A DNA stretch of 56,700 nucleotides from Anaerolineae bacterium (GCA_003130845.1 QEXW01000074.1:1-56700); one strand, 5' to 3'. Positions 25,088-34,595 are shown, counted from the first letter of the stretch. Made by a program: numbers and translations. The notes: generated from the sequence alone by a model not told the origin.

Positions 25088-27097
25088 ATGAACACCGTAT
25101 GGCGGTTTTTGCGTAGGTTATTCTCTGCTCCCTTCCACTTGGCGCTGGTGATTTCCTTTACACTGGTGGCGGCGGTCACGATTGGCATCGGTTCGTGGGT
25201 GATTTCACGGACTATCCATGACTATCTGACAGAAACGATGAATGAACGTATCGCACGCAATGCGTTCTTGGCACAAGCCATCTATCAAGCCAATCTCAGA
25301 CACACCGCCAGTTTGGCACACCGACTGGCTCATGACACATTTGTTCAAGCTAGATTGCAGCATCCCGAACAATGGGATGAGAATACCCGCCAACTCATCC
25401 AAACCCACTTCACGGTCCTACTGACCGACCCGATGATTGAGATTCAATATCTGGTAGCCGTGCTGGATAAAAAGGGAAATCTCATGGCAGCACAAGTTGG
25501 AGCGCCGAATGGTCAGAGTGACTTAATTCATGGCGGCAATTGGAGCAGTTTGCCGGTGGTGCGCACGGCACTTGAAACCGGCCAAAGCATTTCATCTACT
25601 GAAATCATCCCCGTCGAACTGTTAACTCTGGTGAATTTAGACCAACAGGCACGCATCGAATTACAAGAGACTCCCAAAGCCGCCCCTAACATCTTTGACC
25701 CGCGTGAAGGAAGCGCTGGCCTAGCAATTGTAAGCATTGCGCCCATCCGAGAAACAACGGGGAAACTCAACGGACTGGCGTTGGTTTTACACCTGTTCAA
25801 TAACGATTTCGCACTGGTGGACCAAATCAAAACCTTGGCGCAAATAGATACGGTGACGATTTTCCTGGGCGACTTGCGCATCTCAACTAACGTCTTGAAC
25901 GACGCAGGGCAACGCGCCGTTGGCACTCGTCTGGCAGCAGAGGTCGGCGAGGTCGTGCTCAAACAAGGGCGGGAATACGTTGGCACCGCCTTCGTAGTCA
26001 AAGAAAATTACATCACCCATTACGAGCCGCTACGTAATCATGCCGGTCAAATTGTCGGTATTCTATATGTCGGTGTGCGACAGGCCTGGTTTTTACGCTT
26101 ACTAGACCAGGTCGAACAGAGAATTACCCTCACCGCGCTCGTGATGGTCTTGGCTACCTTTCTACTCGCAACGCCGGTAACACGCGTCATCACAGACCCA
26201 CTCAAGAACTTGCGTGAGATGGCGCAGGTTAGCAAACGTGTGGCGCAGGGTGAAACTGATGTGCGCCTGCCAGGGTCTTATGGCGGTGAAGTTGGTCAAT
26301 TGGCGGCTGAATTTAATGCCATGCTCGATACACTGCAAGCCACACGGGAACAATTGGTTCATTCCGAAAACCTGGCCTCGCTAGGCCAACTGGCGGCGGG
26401 GGTAGCACATGAACTGAACAATCCTCTTGGCACCATCTTGCTATATGCCGAATCCGCCGAACGGGAATGCGCCGAAGACGATGCGCGTCGCGCCGATTTG
26501 GCCATGATTATCAAAGAAACCAAACGCTGCAAACGGATTGTGGCAGACCTGCTTAACTTCTCGCGTCAGCACCAAGTGATTGCCCATCCTACCGATGTTA
26601 ATGCCTTGCTGCAGGAATTGGTTGAGATGGCGCCGCGTCGTATCAAAACCGTCACCATCCCCATTGTGACCGACTTTGACCGCACTTTGCCGCTCATCGA
26701 AGGCGACTCGGCCCAATTGCGGCAAGTATTCCTGAATATCCTAACGAATGCCGTAGAGGCAATGCCCAACGGCGGCACGCTCACCATCCGCACACGGCAC
26801 GAATCGGCAGACAAGGTGACGATTGAAATTCAAGATACCGGTGTAGGCATCCCACCTGAAAACCTGGGCAAACTATTTACCCCCTTTTTCACCACCAAAC
26901 CCATCGGAAAAGGCACCGGCCTAGGATTGGCAATTTCTTATGGGATTGTCAAAATGCACCGCGGACAAATTCAGGTCAAAAGTCAGGTTGGTCAGGGAAC
27001 AACTTTCACCATCCAACTACCGGTGAAACTTCCCAAAACCGAATCAGCCTTCGGCACGGCCTCCTACGCGGCAAAAAACGGTCAGATGATTGGGTGA
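25088..27097 (+). CDS. Membrane sensor histidine kinase
   Basis: A 669-aa kinase. Transmembrane helices at about 15-38 and 345-365 enclose a large extracytoplasmic sensor of Cache type. A HAMP domain follows (about 365-420), then the phosphoacceptor helix with His441 (VAHELNNPLGTIL), and a HATPase domain with DTGVGIPPENLG and GTGLGLAIS. Expression directly after formate dehydrogenase suggests it senses a substrate or redox ligand tied to formate/H2 metabolism. The ligand is unknown. Confidence 0.9.
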   Translation: MNTVWRFLRRLFSAPFHLALVISFTLVAAVTIGIGSWVISRTIHDYLTETMNERIARNAFLAQAIYQANLRHTASLAHRLAHDTFVQARLQHPEQWDENTRQLIQTHFTVLLTDPMIEIQYLVAVLDKKGNLMAAQVGAPNGQSDLIHGGNWSSLPVVRTALETGQSISSTEIIPVELLTLVNLDQQARIELQETPKAAPNIFDPREGSAGLAIVSIAPIRETTGKLNGLALVLHLFNNDFALVDQIKTLAQIDTVTIFLGDLRISTNVLNDAGQRAVGTRLAAEVGEVVLKQGREYVGTAFVVKENYITHYEPLRNHAGQIVGILYVGVRQAWFLRLLDQVEQRITLTALVMVLATFLLATPVTRVITDPLKNLREMAQVSKRVAQGETDVRLPGSYGGEVGQLAAEFNAMLDTLQATREQLVHSENLASLGQLAAGVAHELNNPLGTILLYAESAERECAEDDARRADLAMIIKETKRCKRIVADLLNFSRQHQVIAHPTDVNALLQELVEMAPRRIKTVTIPIVTDFDRTLPLIEGDSAQLRQVFLNILTNAVEAMPNGGTLTIRTRHESADKVTIEIQDTGVGIPPENLGKLFTPFFTTKPIGKGTGLGLAISYGIVKMHRGQIQVKSQVGQGTTFTIQLPVKLPKTESAFGTASYAAKNGQMIG

Positions 27098-27101
27098 AAA
27101 C

Positions 27102-28259
27102 ATGAATACATCACCGCCCATTCTGGTCATTGATGACGAAGCCAACATTTGTGAAGCCATCAAACGCGCGTTACAACCCCAGGGCTTTTGGGTAGAATCG
27201 GCCAGCTCAGGACAGCAAGGCCTTGAAAAAGTACGCCAAAATGAGTATGGCCTGGTCCTTCTGGATGTGATGATGCCCGATAGCAGTGGTATTGACCTGA
27301 TTCCAGCCATGCATGCCCATGACCCCAATATCGTCTGCATTATCATCACCGGCTACGCCACCGTCGAGTTAGCCATTCGTGCGATCAAACAAGGCGCGTA
27401 TGATTTTTTGACCAAACCATTTTCGGTAGATGAACTGACCCTGGCCGTTCAACAAGGAATAGAACATCGCCGGCTGATGCTGGAGTCCCAGCGCTTGCAA
27501 GCCGCCGAAGCCGAAGCACGCCGCCTAGCCGAAGAAAAAAAACACCTAGAAGAACTCGATAAAGCCAAACAACTCTTCTTTCGGCTGATGACACATGAAC
27601 TACAAGCTCCGCTTTCGGCCATCCAGTCTTACTTGCAACTGATGTTAGAAGAATACCTTACGCCAGAACAGCACAAAGACATCCTACAAAAATGCATTCG
27701 GCGGTTAGAAGAAGAAAAGAAACGACTTGGCGACCTGATTGAATTAGGACGCCTACAAAGCATCAGCACCACCACCGAAGCCGTCCCTGTCCACGTAGAA
27801 CAGATTCTGCAGCAGGTAGTCAGTGAATTAGAAAACGAAGCAACCCAAAAGCATCTCAATCTCACGCTGGAAATCCAGGCCGGTCTTCCAGCAGTGAAAA
27901 GCTCCCCCAAACAACTCAAAAGTTTATGGGAAAACCTGCTCAGTAACGCCATCAAATACACCCCAGAGGGCGGCAAAGTGACCGCTCGCCTGCGCCTAGA
28001 AGGCGACCAGATTGTAGGAGAAGTGCGCGATACCGGCATCGGGATTCCGGCCTCCGAGCAAAGACAGTTGTTCCAGGAATTTTTTCGCGCCAGCAACGCC
28101 AAAGCCTTGCCGGTGTGCGGCACCGGTTTAGGGCTGGCAATCGTCAAACGGATTGTGGATGGTGCCGGTGGAAGCATTCGTGTCGAATCCGAAGAAGGCC
28201 AAGGCACTGCCTTCATCTTCACCTTGCCACTACGCCCGTGCCCCAGCCACACAAATTGA
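27102..28259 (+). CDS. Receiver-histidine kinase hybrid
   Basis: A 385-aa soluble protein beginning at the ATG at 27102, four bases past the sensor kinase stop. Residues 1-125 form a receiver (Asp55 in VLLDVMMPDS, FLTKPF), about 130-160 a coiled coil, then a phosphoacceptor helix with His165 (MTHELQAPLSAIQ) and a HATPase (DTGIGIPASEQ, GTGLGLAIV). The receiver-first order suggests it acts as a relay: phosphorylated by the upstream kinase, it may control its own kinase activity. No DNA-binding domain occurs in this three-gene set, so the final output is elsewhere. Confidence 0.9.
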   Translation: MNTSPPILVIDDEANICEAIKRALQPQGFWVESASSGQQGLEKVRQNEYGLVLLDVMMPDSSGIDLIPAMHAHDPNIVCIIITGYATVELAIRAIKQGAYDFLTKPFSVDELTLAVQQGIEHRRLMLESQRLQAAEAEARRLAEEKKHLEELDKAKQLFFRLMTHELQAPLSAIQSYLQLMLEEYLTPEQHKDILQKCIRRLEEEKKRLGDLIELGRLQSISTTTEAVPVHVEQILQQVVSELENEATQKHLNLTLEIQAGLPAVKSSPKQLKSLWENLLSNAIKYTPEGGKVTARLRLEGDQIVGEVRDTGIGIPASEQRQLFQEFFRASNAKALPVCGTGLGLAIVKRIVDGAGGSIRVESEEGQGTAFIFTLPLRPCPSHTN

Positions 28260-28278
28260 GCCACGAACGGAGTAAAAC

Positions 28279-28761
28279 ATGGACATTGCAAAAATTCTCG
28301 AATACGCCCTCGAACGGGAATACGAAGGCAAACGCTTCTTTTGGGAAAACGCCAACCGCTTACAAAACGCTGCCGCCGCAGGAGCCTTCCGCGCAATAGC
28401 AGAAGAAGAGCAAAAACACATTGACTTCCTGGCGGCACAAATTGCCGCCCTCAACGCCGGCGTCAGCGCCGAATATCCCGACTTGCCGCCCACCCAATTC
28501 TTTGCCGAACGCGCCGAAAGCGAACAGATTGAACTGGTTGTCAATGAAGCAATGGTCTCCGACCTGCCGGTTTTGCGCATGGCCTATCTAATCGAACGGG
28601 ATTTCGCCGAATTTTACGCTCACATGGCTGCCCACGCACAGGGTGAAGCCCAAAACGTACTAGAGATGCTGGCACATTGGGAAGCCGGCCATGAACGGCT
28701 CTTTAAGCGTCTGCACGACCAAGCCTTCGAACAATATGCAGAAATGCCCTGGGGTGGTTGA
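28279..28761 (+). CDS. Ferritin-like diiron protein (rubrerythrin-type)
   Basis: A 160-aa four-helix protein. The helices carry ERE near residue 13, EEEQKHIDF near 44, ERDFAEFYAHM near 100 and HWEAGHERLF near 134, the spacing of ExxH-type diiron ligands in rubrerythrin-like ferritins. The rubredoxin domain of true rubrerythrin is missing. It probably handles iron or peroxide and protects the oxygen-sensitive enzymes encoded upstream. It follows the kinase gene by 19 bp. Confidence 0.8.
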   Translation: MDIAKILEYALEREYEGKRFFWENANRLQNAAAAGAFRAIAEEEQKHIDFLAAQIAALNAGVSAEYPDLPPTQFFAERAESEQIELVVNEAMVSDLPVLRMAYLIERDFAEFYAHMAAHAQGEAQNVLEMLAHWEAGHERLFKRLHDQAFEQYAEMPWGG

Positions 28762-28934
28762 GCCGGCAGACACCCATCCCAAGATTGGCGCCGAGAGCAG
28801 AACCGGTGAAATTTGACAAAATTTCGCACAAATTTCCTGGTTCAAGATAAACCAAAATGTCGTAAAATTGATACAATTCAGGCACGCAAACCTCCCCTCT
28901 ACCCTGATCCCTGCCGAAGAAAGGAAACCGAGCC

Positions 28935-29381
28935 ATGCCCACCGTCCGAGATATTCTAAAGAAAAAAGAAGGCAAACCCATCATTTCAGTTGCCTCAACC
29001 GATACCGTCTTTCGCGCCCTAGAAGTAATGGCCGAACACAACATCGGTGCGGTTCTCGTGACCGAAGGCGACCGGTACGTTGGCATTTTTTCCGAACGTG
29101 ACTACGCCCGCAAAATCATTCTCAAGGGGCTAGAATCCAAAAAGACCCCCGTAGGTGACATTATGACCCGCGAGATGGTCACCGTCACACCGGCCACAAC
29201 CGTTGAACAGTGCATGGAATTAATGACCAAATATCACATTCGCCACCTGCCGGTCGTAGAACAAGAACACCTGACCGGCCTCATCTCCATTGGCGATGTT
29301 GTCCACTCTATCATCTCTGACCAGAAAAGCTATATTGAAAACCTCGAAGAATACATTCACGGCACAAGCATCCTGCGCTAG
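28935..29381 (+). CDS. CBS-pair protein (copy 2)
   Basis: A 148-aa two-CBS-domain protein, closely similar along its whole length to the one at 18295 (MPTVRDILKKK start, ALEVMAEHNIGAVLV, HIRHLPVVEQEHLTGLISIGD). The two copies bracket the formate dehydrogenase/kinase region, which suggests a local duplication. AAAGGAAA precedes the ATG. A 16-bp-stem terminator follows the gene. Confidence 0.87.
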   Translation: MPTVRDILKKKEGKPIISVASTDTVFRALEVMAEHNIGAVLVTEGDRYVGIFSERDYARKIILKGLESKKTPVGDIMTREMVTVTPATTVEQCMELMTKYHIRHLPVVEQEHLTGLISIGDVVHSIISDQKSYIENLEEYIHGTSILR

Positions 29382-29395
29382 CACAGGTGGGGCAA

Positions 29396-29440
29396 GCAAC
29401 CGTCCCGAAGGTAGATGGCCTTCGGGACGGTTGCATTCTT
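29396..29440 (+). terminator. Strong terminator after CBS copy 2
   Basis: A perfect 16-bp inverted repeat (GCAACCGTCCCGAAGG with its complement) and a 7-nt loop, followed by ATTCTT. It marks the end of the formate dehydrogenase/regulator region. Confidence 0.85.
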
Positions 29441-29454
29441 GGTACAATCAGCCC

Positions 29455-31059
29455 ATGCGTCAACTTTCACCCGTATCTCTCCTCTTCTTGCTCTTTACGC
29501 TGGTCGCCTGCACCCGTGCCGCGCCGATTGATACCAACTACACGCCTCCTGCCCTGCCCGCTCCGCTAGAGAACCCAGCCTTACCCACCGGCGCCCCCCC
29601 CGCCATCCTAACATACCTACCGCCCACCCGCCTGCCCGGCAGCCTTGCCCCTACACCAACACCCAACGTTCCGCAAATCTTGCCAACGTTTACCCCGGCC
29701 GTCCACACACAAACCTTACCTGCCACCGCCACGCCTGGCCCGTTCACCCACATCGTGCAACCCGGTGAATACCCCGGCTCGATTGCAGCACAATACGGAA
29801 TCACGGTCGAAGAGCTGCTTGCGGCCAATGGCTTCGGATACGACGTGATTATTTACCCAGGTGACCAAATTCTCATCCCCGTCACCCCCACAGCCAGCCC
29901 ACAAACTGCCGCCAACGCCCAACGCATCACCTCCGACTATTTCAAAATTTTGCCAGATTCTGAATTGGTGTATGGCCCCCTCAGCAGCCTGCTAAATGTG
30001 CAAACCTACGTCAACTCCCAGGGCGGCTACCTTGCTTACTACACGCAAGACGTAGATGGAGTGATACTGAGCGGCGCCCAAATTGTAGAAAGAGTTGCCC
30101 GCGACTACTCCGTCAACCCACGCGTCTTGCTGGCCCTGCTTGAATACCGTGCCCAATGGCTTACCAACCCCAACCCAGCCCCATCCACACACGATTACCC
30201 AATTGGCTATATTGACAACTATTGGGTTGGCCTATACCGTCAACTAGCCTGGAGCGCCGATAAACTCAACCAAGGCTTTTATCGTTGGCGTGAAGGTAAA
30301 CTACAGGCTTTCACCCTCGCCGATGGCACCCAAATCATCGCCCAGCCCGGCATCAACCCCGGCACAGCCGCACTGCAAAATTTGTTCGCCTACCTCGATG
30401 ACCTAAACGCCTGGCAACTCAATACCGGCCCGAACGGCTTCTTTGCCACATACAGCCGCCTGTTCGGCTATCCCTTTGATTGGGCTATCGAACCACTCCT
30501 GCCGGCCAATCTGACACAGCCCACGCTCATTCTACCCTTTGCCAGCGGAGAAATCTGGCAATTCACCGGCGGACCACATGGCGGCTGGGGCAGCGGCTCG
30601 GGCTGGGCAGCGCTCGACTTCGCCCCCCCAGGCGGGCCGATTGGCTGCAGCGAAACCGACGCCTGGGTACGGGCTGTCGCCCCTGGCCGCATCCTACGTT
30701 CTGCAGATGGCTCGGTACTACAAGAACTCGACCAGGACGGGCTAGAACAAACCGGATGGGTCATTCTCTATCTGCACATCGCCACACGCGATAGAATTGC
30801 CGCCGGCAGCCTGGTCCAACCTGGCGACAAAATTGGCCACCCCTCTTGCGAAGGAGGCTTTACCATAGCAGCCCATCTGCACATTGCCCGCCGGTACAAC
30901 GGGGTCTGGATTCCAGCCGATGACCCTACCCTGCCGTTCGTCATGGATGGCTGGATTGCGAGCGGCAATGGCAAAGAATATGATGGCTGGCTGACCAAAA
31001 ACGGCCAGATTGTCGAAGCCTGGGATGGCGTTAACCCGGTCAACGAAATTTCGCGTTGA
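29455..31059 (+). CDS. LysM/M23 lipoprotein, putative murein endopeptidase
   Basis: A 534-aa lipoprotein starting at the ATG at 29455. The lipobox LVAC places the lipidated Cys at residue 19, followed by a Pro/Thr linker. A LysM domain lies at about 100-145 (HIVQPGEYPGSIAAQYG to YPGDQILIPV), a helical central region at 150-355, and an M23-like domain at about 360-500 with the metal residues in PHGGWGSGSGWAALDF and the closing HLH motif. It probably cuts or remodels peptidoglycan cross-links at the cell surface. TACAAT lies only 8 bp before the ATG with no ribosome site, so the mRNA may be leaderless. Confidence 0.8.
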   Translation: MRQLSPVSLLFLLFTLVACTRAAPIDTNYTPPALPAPLENPALPTGAPPAILTYLPPTRLPGSLAPTPTPNVPQILPTFTPAVHTQTLPATATPGPFTHIVQPGEYPGSIAAQYGITVEELLAANGFGYDVIIYPGDQILIPVTPTASPQTAANAQRITSDYFKILPDSELVYGPLSSLLNVQTYVNSQGGYLAYYTQDVDGVILSGAQIVERVARDYSVNPRVLLALLEYRAQWLTNPNPAPSTHDYPIGYIDNYWVGLYRQLAWSADKLNQGFYRWREGKLQAFTLADGTQIIAQPGINPGTAALQNLFAYLDDLNAWQLNTGPNGFFATYSRLFGYPFDWAIEPLLPANLTQPTLILPFASGEIWQFTGGPHGGWGSGSGWAALDFAPPGGPIGCSETDAWVRAVAPGRILRSADGSVLQELDQDGLEQTGWVILYLHIATRDRIAAGSLVQPGDKIGHPSCEGGFTIAAHLHIARRYNGVWIPADDPTLPFVMDGWIASGNGKEYDGWLTKNGQIVEAWDGVNPVNEISR

Positions 31060-31084
31060 CGCATCTGGCCCTCTCTGGTAAAAT
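31056..31084 (+). promoter_or_regulatory. Promoter of rplI
   Basis: TTGACG (31056-31061) and TAAAAT (31079-31084) are 17 bp apart. The -35 box overlaps the stop codon of the LysM/M23 gene. Confidence 0.75.
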
Positions 31085-31151
31085 GACGCGTTGGAGCGTC
31101 GTACCCTTCGCTCCAAACACCTTTTAACTCCCAGAAAGGGCTTGAAACCAA

Positions 31152-31661
31152 ATGAAAGTTTTGCTCATCAAAGACGTCTATAAACTTGGCCGTGCAGGCG
31201 ATGTCAAAAAAGTCGCCGATGGCTACGGGCGCAACTACCTGTTGCCGCAGGGGTTGGCTGTGCTTGCTACGCCCAACGCCCTCAAGCAAGCCGAAAAAAT
31301 CCGCGAAGAAGCCGTCAAACAACGCGCTGCGCTCAACCAGGAAATGAGCGCCATCGCCCAGGTTCTGAATGGTCTCGCGCTTGGCTTCCCCGCCAAAGCA
31401 GGCGAAACCGGCAAACTGTACGGCTCCATCACTGCCGAAAATGTTGCCAACGCCATCAAAACCCGCACCAACATCGAAATCAAACGCCAACAAATTGATA
31501 TGCAACCCATCCGCACACTGGGTGAACACGTTGTGCATGTCCGCTTGACGATGGACTTGGTGCCTGAGTTGAAAGTCGTCGTCTTCCGTGAAGGCGAAGC
31601 CGACCCCACGCTCAAAACCGCTCCGGCTGCCCAAGCAGAAGCCGCCGCAGAACCCGCCTAA
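31152..31661 (+). CDS. rplI: 50S ribosomal protein L9
   Basis: A 169-aa protein with the L9 N-terminal domain (MKVLLIKDVYKLGRAGDVKK, then VADGYGRNYLLPQGLA), a central helix (about 45-80) and the C-terminal domain (GKLYGSITAENVANAI). It binds 23S rRNA at the base of the L1 stalk region. The Ala/Glu-rich tail of about 20 residues is longer than usual. GAAAGGG precedes the ATG, and a terminator follows. Confidence 0.97.
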   Translation: MKVLLIKDVYKLGRAGDVKKVADGYGRNYLLPQGLAVLATPNALKQAEKIREEAVKQRAALNQEMSAIAQVLNGLALGFPAKAGETGKLYGSITAENVANAIKTRTNIEIKRQQIDMQPIRTLGEHVVHVRLTMDLVPELKVVVFREGEADPTLKTAPAAQAEAAAEPA

Positions 31662-31679
31662 TCCCTCTCATGAAAACGA

Positions 31680-31721
31680 AACATCACCGACCACACCCCT
31701 GCGGCGCCGGTCGGTGATGTT
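31680..31721 (+). terminator. Terminator after rplI
   Basis: A perfect 13-bp stem (AACATCACCGACC and its complement) with a 16-nt loop, then TTCTT. The rodZ-like gene begins only 13 bp later, so it may depend on readthrough or a promoter within this region. Confidence 0.75.
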
Positions 31722-31733
31722 TTCTTAAAGCAA

Positions 31734-33089
31734 ATGGCAAGCATTGGCGAACAACTCAAACAAGCGCGTGAAGCCCGCAAGCTGACCATCAAACAAGCCG
31801 TCCAGGCCACCCGCATCCGGTCGTATTATCTGGAAGCGCTCGAATCGGATGACCTGACAGCCATTCCTTCCCCCGTGCAAGCACGCGGGTTTTTGCGGTT
31901 ATATGCAGAGTATTTAGGGGTGAACCTCGAAGCGCTAACCGGCACCCCGGCCGATTCCGCGCCCCAGGCAGAACCAACACCGAGCCTGCCCACCACACCG
32001 GCAGCCGAGGTCCCCTCCCCAACCCTCGCCAGCGCCGCATTACCCGCACAACCGGAACCGAGCGAACCCGAAACAGTCAACCAGCGGTCTCAAGGTACTG
32101 CTGGAGCGCCCTCGCCATCCCAATTGATTTTTGAGGAAATTGGAAAAATTTTACGTGAACGGCGCGAATTGCTTAGCCTGACTCTGGACGAAATTGAGCG
32201 ACATACCCGTGTGCGGCGTCATCACCTGGAAAAAATCGAAGCAGGTGACTTTGACGACCTGCCCTCTCCCGTACAAGCGCGCGGCTTGCTAAGCGCCTAC
32301 GCCAGATTCCTCGATTTAGACGCGGAAGCCCTCTTGCTGCGCTTTGCCGACGGTTTACAAGCACGCCGCGAGGAACGCCAACCAGCCATTCCCCCACGCC
32401 AACGGCGCTCTACTCCCGTCATTCCGTTGTGGCTCAGACACTTCCTAAGCGCTGATTTGCTCTTTGGGGGCGGCATGGTCTTACTCTTGCTTGGCCTGGC
32501 CATTTGGGGCGCAGCGCGCCTAATCCCCATCAACCGCAACGGGTTGGAGCCTACGGCCACAGAAGGGCCCTCCATCTCCGAAGTGTTGCTAGCCTCACCG
32601 GTGGGCATAGAAACACCCACGACCGAGATACTGCCAACCAGCATTCCAGAACTTGGGACGCTTGCCCCTACCGATGCCCCACCCGAATCGCTGCCACCGA
32701 CCGCTACTCCCCTCATCGAATTTGTGCCTGCACCAGGGGTACAGGTCACGGTCTTGGTTGTCGAGCGTACGTACCTAAAAGTGATTGTAGACGGAAAAGT
32801 TGAACAGGAAGGGCGCGTTGTGCCGGGCGCAGCACTGACCTTTGAGGGCCGTGAACGCATCGAAGTATTAACCGGTTCGGGTGCCGCCCTGCAAATCATC
32901 TATAACCAGCAAAACTTAGGGGTCTTGGGCAGCTTTGGCGAAGTCGTCAACCGCATCTACACCCTGAACGGTGTTGAAACTCCTACCCCAACCCCCAGCC
33001 CAACCGGCACGGCTACACCCCGCCGCTCACCGACCCCCACAGCCACCCGAACGCCAGTGATTACGGACACGCCAACCCCTATCCGCTAA
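31734..33089 (+). CDS. RodZ-like protein with duplicated HTH domain
   Basis: A 451-aa protein. Two HTH_25-type domains occur in tandem: residues 3-70 (GEQLKQAREARKLTIKQ) and about 130-200 (IGKILRERRELLSLTLDE), each ending in the SPVQARGxLxxYAxxL pattern. A Pro/Thr linker joins them. A membrane helix follows at about 240-262, then an extracellular DUF4115-like beta domain at about 340-405 and a Thr/Pro tail. RodZ links MreB to the wall machinery. A duplicated HTH is unusual and may bind two partners. Confidence 0.87.
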   Translation: MASIGEQLKQAREARKLTIKQAVQATRIRSYYLEALESDDLTAIPSPVQARGFLRLYAEYLGVNLEALTGTPADSAPQAEPTPSLPTTPAAEVPSPTLASAALPAQPEPSEPETVNQRSQGTAGAPSPSQLIFEEIGKILRERRELLSLTLDEIERHTRVRRHHLEKIEAGDFDDLPSPVQARGLLSAYARFLDLDAEALLLRFADGLQARREERQPAIPPRQRRSTPVIPLWLRHFLSADLLFGGGMVLLLLGLAIWGAARLIPINRNGLEPTATEGPSISEVLLASPVGIETPTTEILPTSIPELGTLAPTDAPPESLPPTATPLIEFVPAPGVQVTVLVVERTYLKVIVDGKVEQEGRVVPGAALTFEGRERIEVLTGSGAALQIIYNQQNLGVLGSFGEVVNRIYTLNGVETPTPTPSPTGTATPRRSPTPTATRTPVITDTPTPIR

Positions 33090-33199
33090 AACTACCGGCA
33101 CACAATGCCGCAAACACGCTCTCCAGGCTAGCACAAGAGAATGCCCCTGCGGCCTGCTTCACACCGCAACAACCAGTAAACAAAAAGGAACTTATTGGT

Positions 33200-34534
33200 A
33201 TGAGCCACAAAACCTTCCACCTCATCTCCCTGGGCTGCGCCAAAAACACGGTTGATTCCGATTCTATGGCGCAATTGCTCATCCAGGATGGTTATCAGCC
33301 GGTTGAAAATGCCCGCAAAGCCGGCGTGCTGATTGTGAATACCTGCGGCTTCATTGGCCCGGCCAAAGAAGAATCGCTCAACACCCTCAAAGAATTAGCC
33401 GCCCAAAAGCGCAATGGGCAACTCTTGATTGCAGCAGGCTGCCTAACGCAACGATACGGCGTGCAAGTCGCCCAGCAAGTTCCTGGCATAGATGGCATCC
33501 TCGGCACACGCCGCTGGATGGACATTGTACAAGTCGTCAGCCAATTGCGCGCCAAACCCCATCCCGAACCACTCTACCATTTGCCAGAAGCACCTACCGT
33601 CGGAAGCGACGAACGCGACACCATCCGCGCCAGTGTTGCCGGAGCCAGCGCCTACCTCAAGGTGGCCGATGGGTGTCGCCGCCCCTGTGCCTTTTGCGCC
33701 ATTCCGCTCATCAAGGGAACCGCAGTCAGCCGCCCCTTAGAGACCATTTTGCACGAAGCGCGGCAACTGCGCGCAATGGGCGTGCGCGAACTGATTCTGA
33801 TTGCGCAAGACACCACCGATTACGGGCATGATTTGGGAATGAAAGATGGCTTGGCGACCTTGCTTGAAAACCTAGTCCAGGCCGTTCCAGAGATGGATTG
33901 GATTCGGGTCATGTATGCCTATCCCGGCTACGTCACCGACCGGTTGATTGAAGTCATGGCTTCCCACCGGCAAATCTTGCCCTATCTCGACATTCCGCTG
34001 CAACACGCGCATCCCAAAACGCTTTACCGGATGAAACGCCCCTCAAACATTGACTGGGTACACAAAACCCTGGCCAAAATGCGTTCCGCCATGCCAGAAC
34101 TGGCCATTCGCACCACCTTCATCGTGGGGTATCCTGGTGAAACGGAAGAAGAATTTCAAGCCTTGCTCGACTTCGTCCAAGAAATTCGTTTCGACCGAGT
34201 AGGGGCATTTCAGTTCTCCTTTGAGCCAGGCACCAGCAGCGAGAGCCTCGGCGACCCAATCCCCGCCGCAGTCAAACAGGAACGCTGGGAGCGGCTGATG
34301 GAACTTCAGCAGAACATCTCCCTCCAAATCAATCAATCCTATGTGGGCAAAACGCTCGACGTACTGGTGGAAGGGTACGACAAAGGTCTGACCATTGGCC
34401 GCTCGTATCGCGACGCCCCAGAGATTGATGGGCTGGTTTTCGCCGAAGGCAAAGCCGAAATTGGTCAGATGGTGCGGGTGAAAATCACCGGCGGTATGGC
34501 CTATGACCTAACCGGCACATTGTTAAAAGACTAG
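33200..34534 (+). CDS. rimO: Ribosomal protein S12 methylthiotransferase RimO
   Basis: A 444-aa radical SAM enzyme that methylthiolates Asp in ribosomal protein S12. An N-terminal UPF0004 domain opens with LISLGCAKNTVDSD and holds three cluster cysteines. CRRPCAFCAIP near residue 155 is the CxxxCxxC radical SAM motif, and a TRAM domain lies at about 375-444. The LGCAKNTVDS start and the length fit RimO rather than MiaB. A 110-bp gap upstream shows nothing beyond an AAGGAA ribosome site. Confidence 0.95.
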   Translation: MSHKTFHLISLGCAKNTVDSDSMAQLLIQDGYQPVENARKAGVLIVNTCGFIGPAKEESLNTLKELAAQKRNGQLLIAAGCLTQRYGVQVAQQVPGIDGILGTRRWMDIVQVVSQLRAKPHPEPLYHLPEAPTVGSDERDTIRASVAGASAYLKVADGCRRPCAFCAIPLIKGTAVSRPLETILHEARQLRAMGVRELILIAQDTTDYGHDLGMKDGLATLLENLVQAVPEMDWIRVMYAYPGYVTDRLIEVMASHRQILPYLDIPLQHAHPKTLYRMKRPSNIDWVHKTLAKMRSAMPELAIRTTFIVGYPGETEEEFQALLDFVQEIRFDRVGAFQFSFEPGTSSESLGDPIPAAVKQERWERLMELQQNISLQINQSYVGKTLDVLVEGYDKGLTIGRSYRDAPEIDGLVFAEGKAEIGQMVRVKITGGMAYDLTGTLLKD

Positions 34535-34595
34535 GATAAGCGTGTGAAAAGGGCAATCCAAAACCGCTCAATCTCTCTTAAACAGCGCACAACAA

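Noticed and set aside
28811-28835. Possible fourth Rex box before the second CBS gene
   Set aside because: A TTGTG-like and a CAA half-site are visible on the minus strand, but the spacing and the second arm do not fit the TTGTGA-N6-TCACAA pattern.
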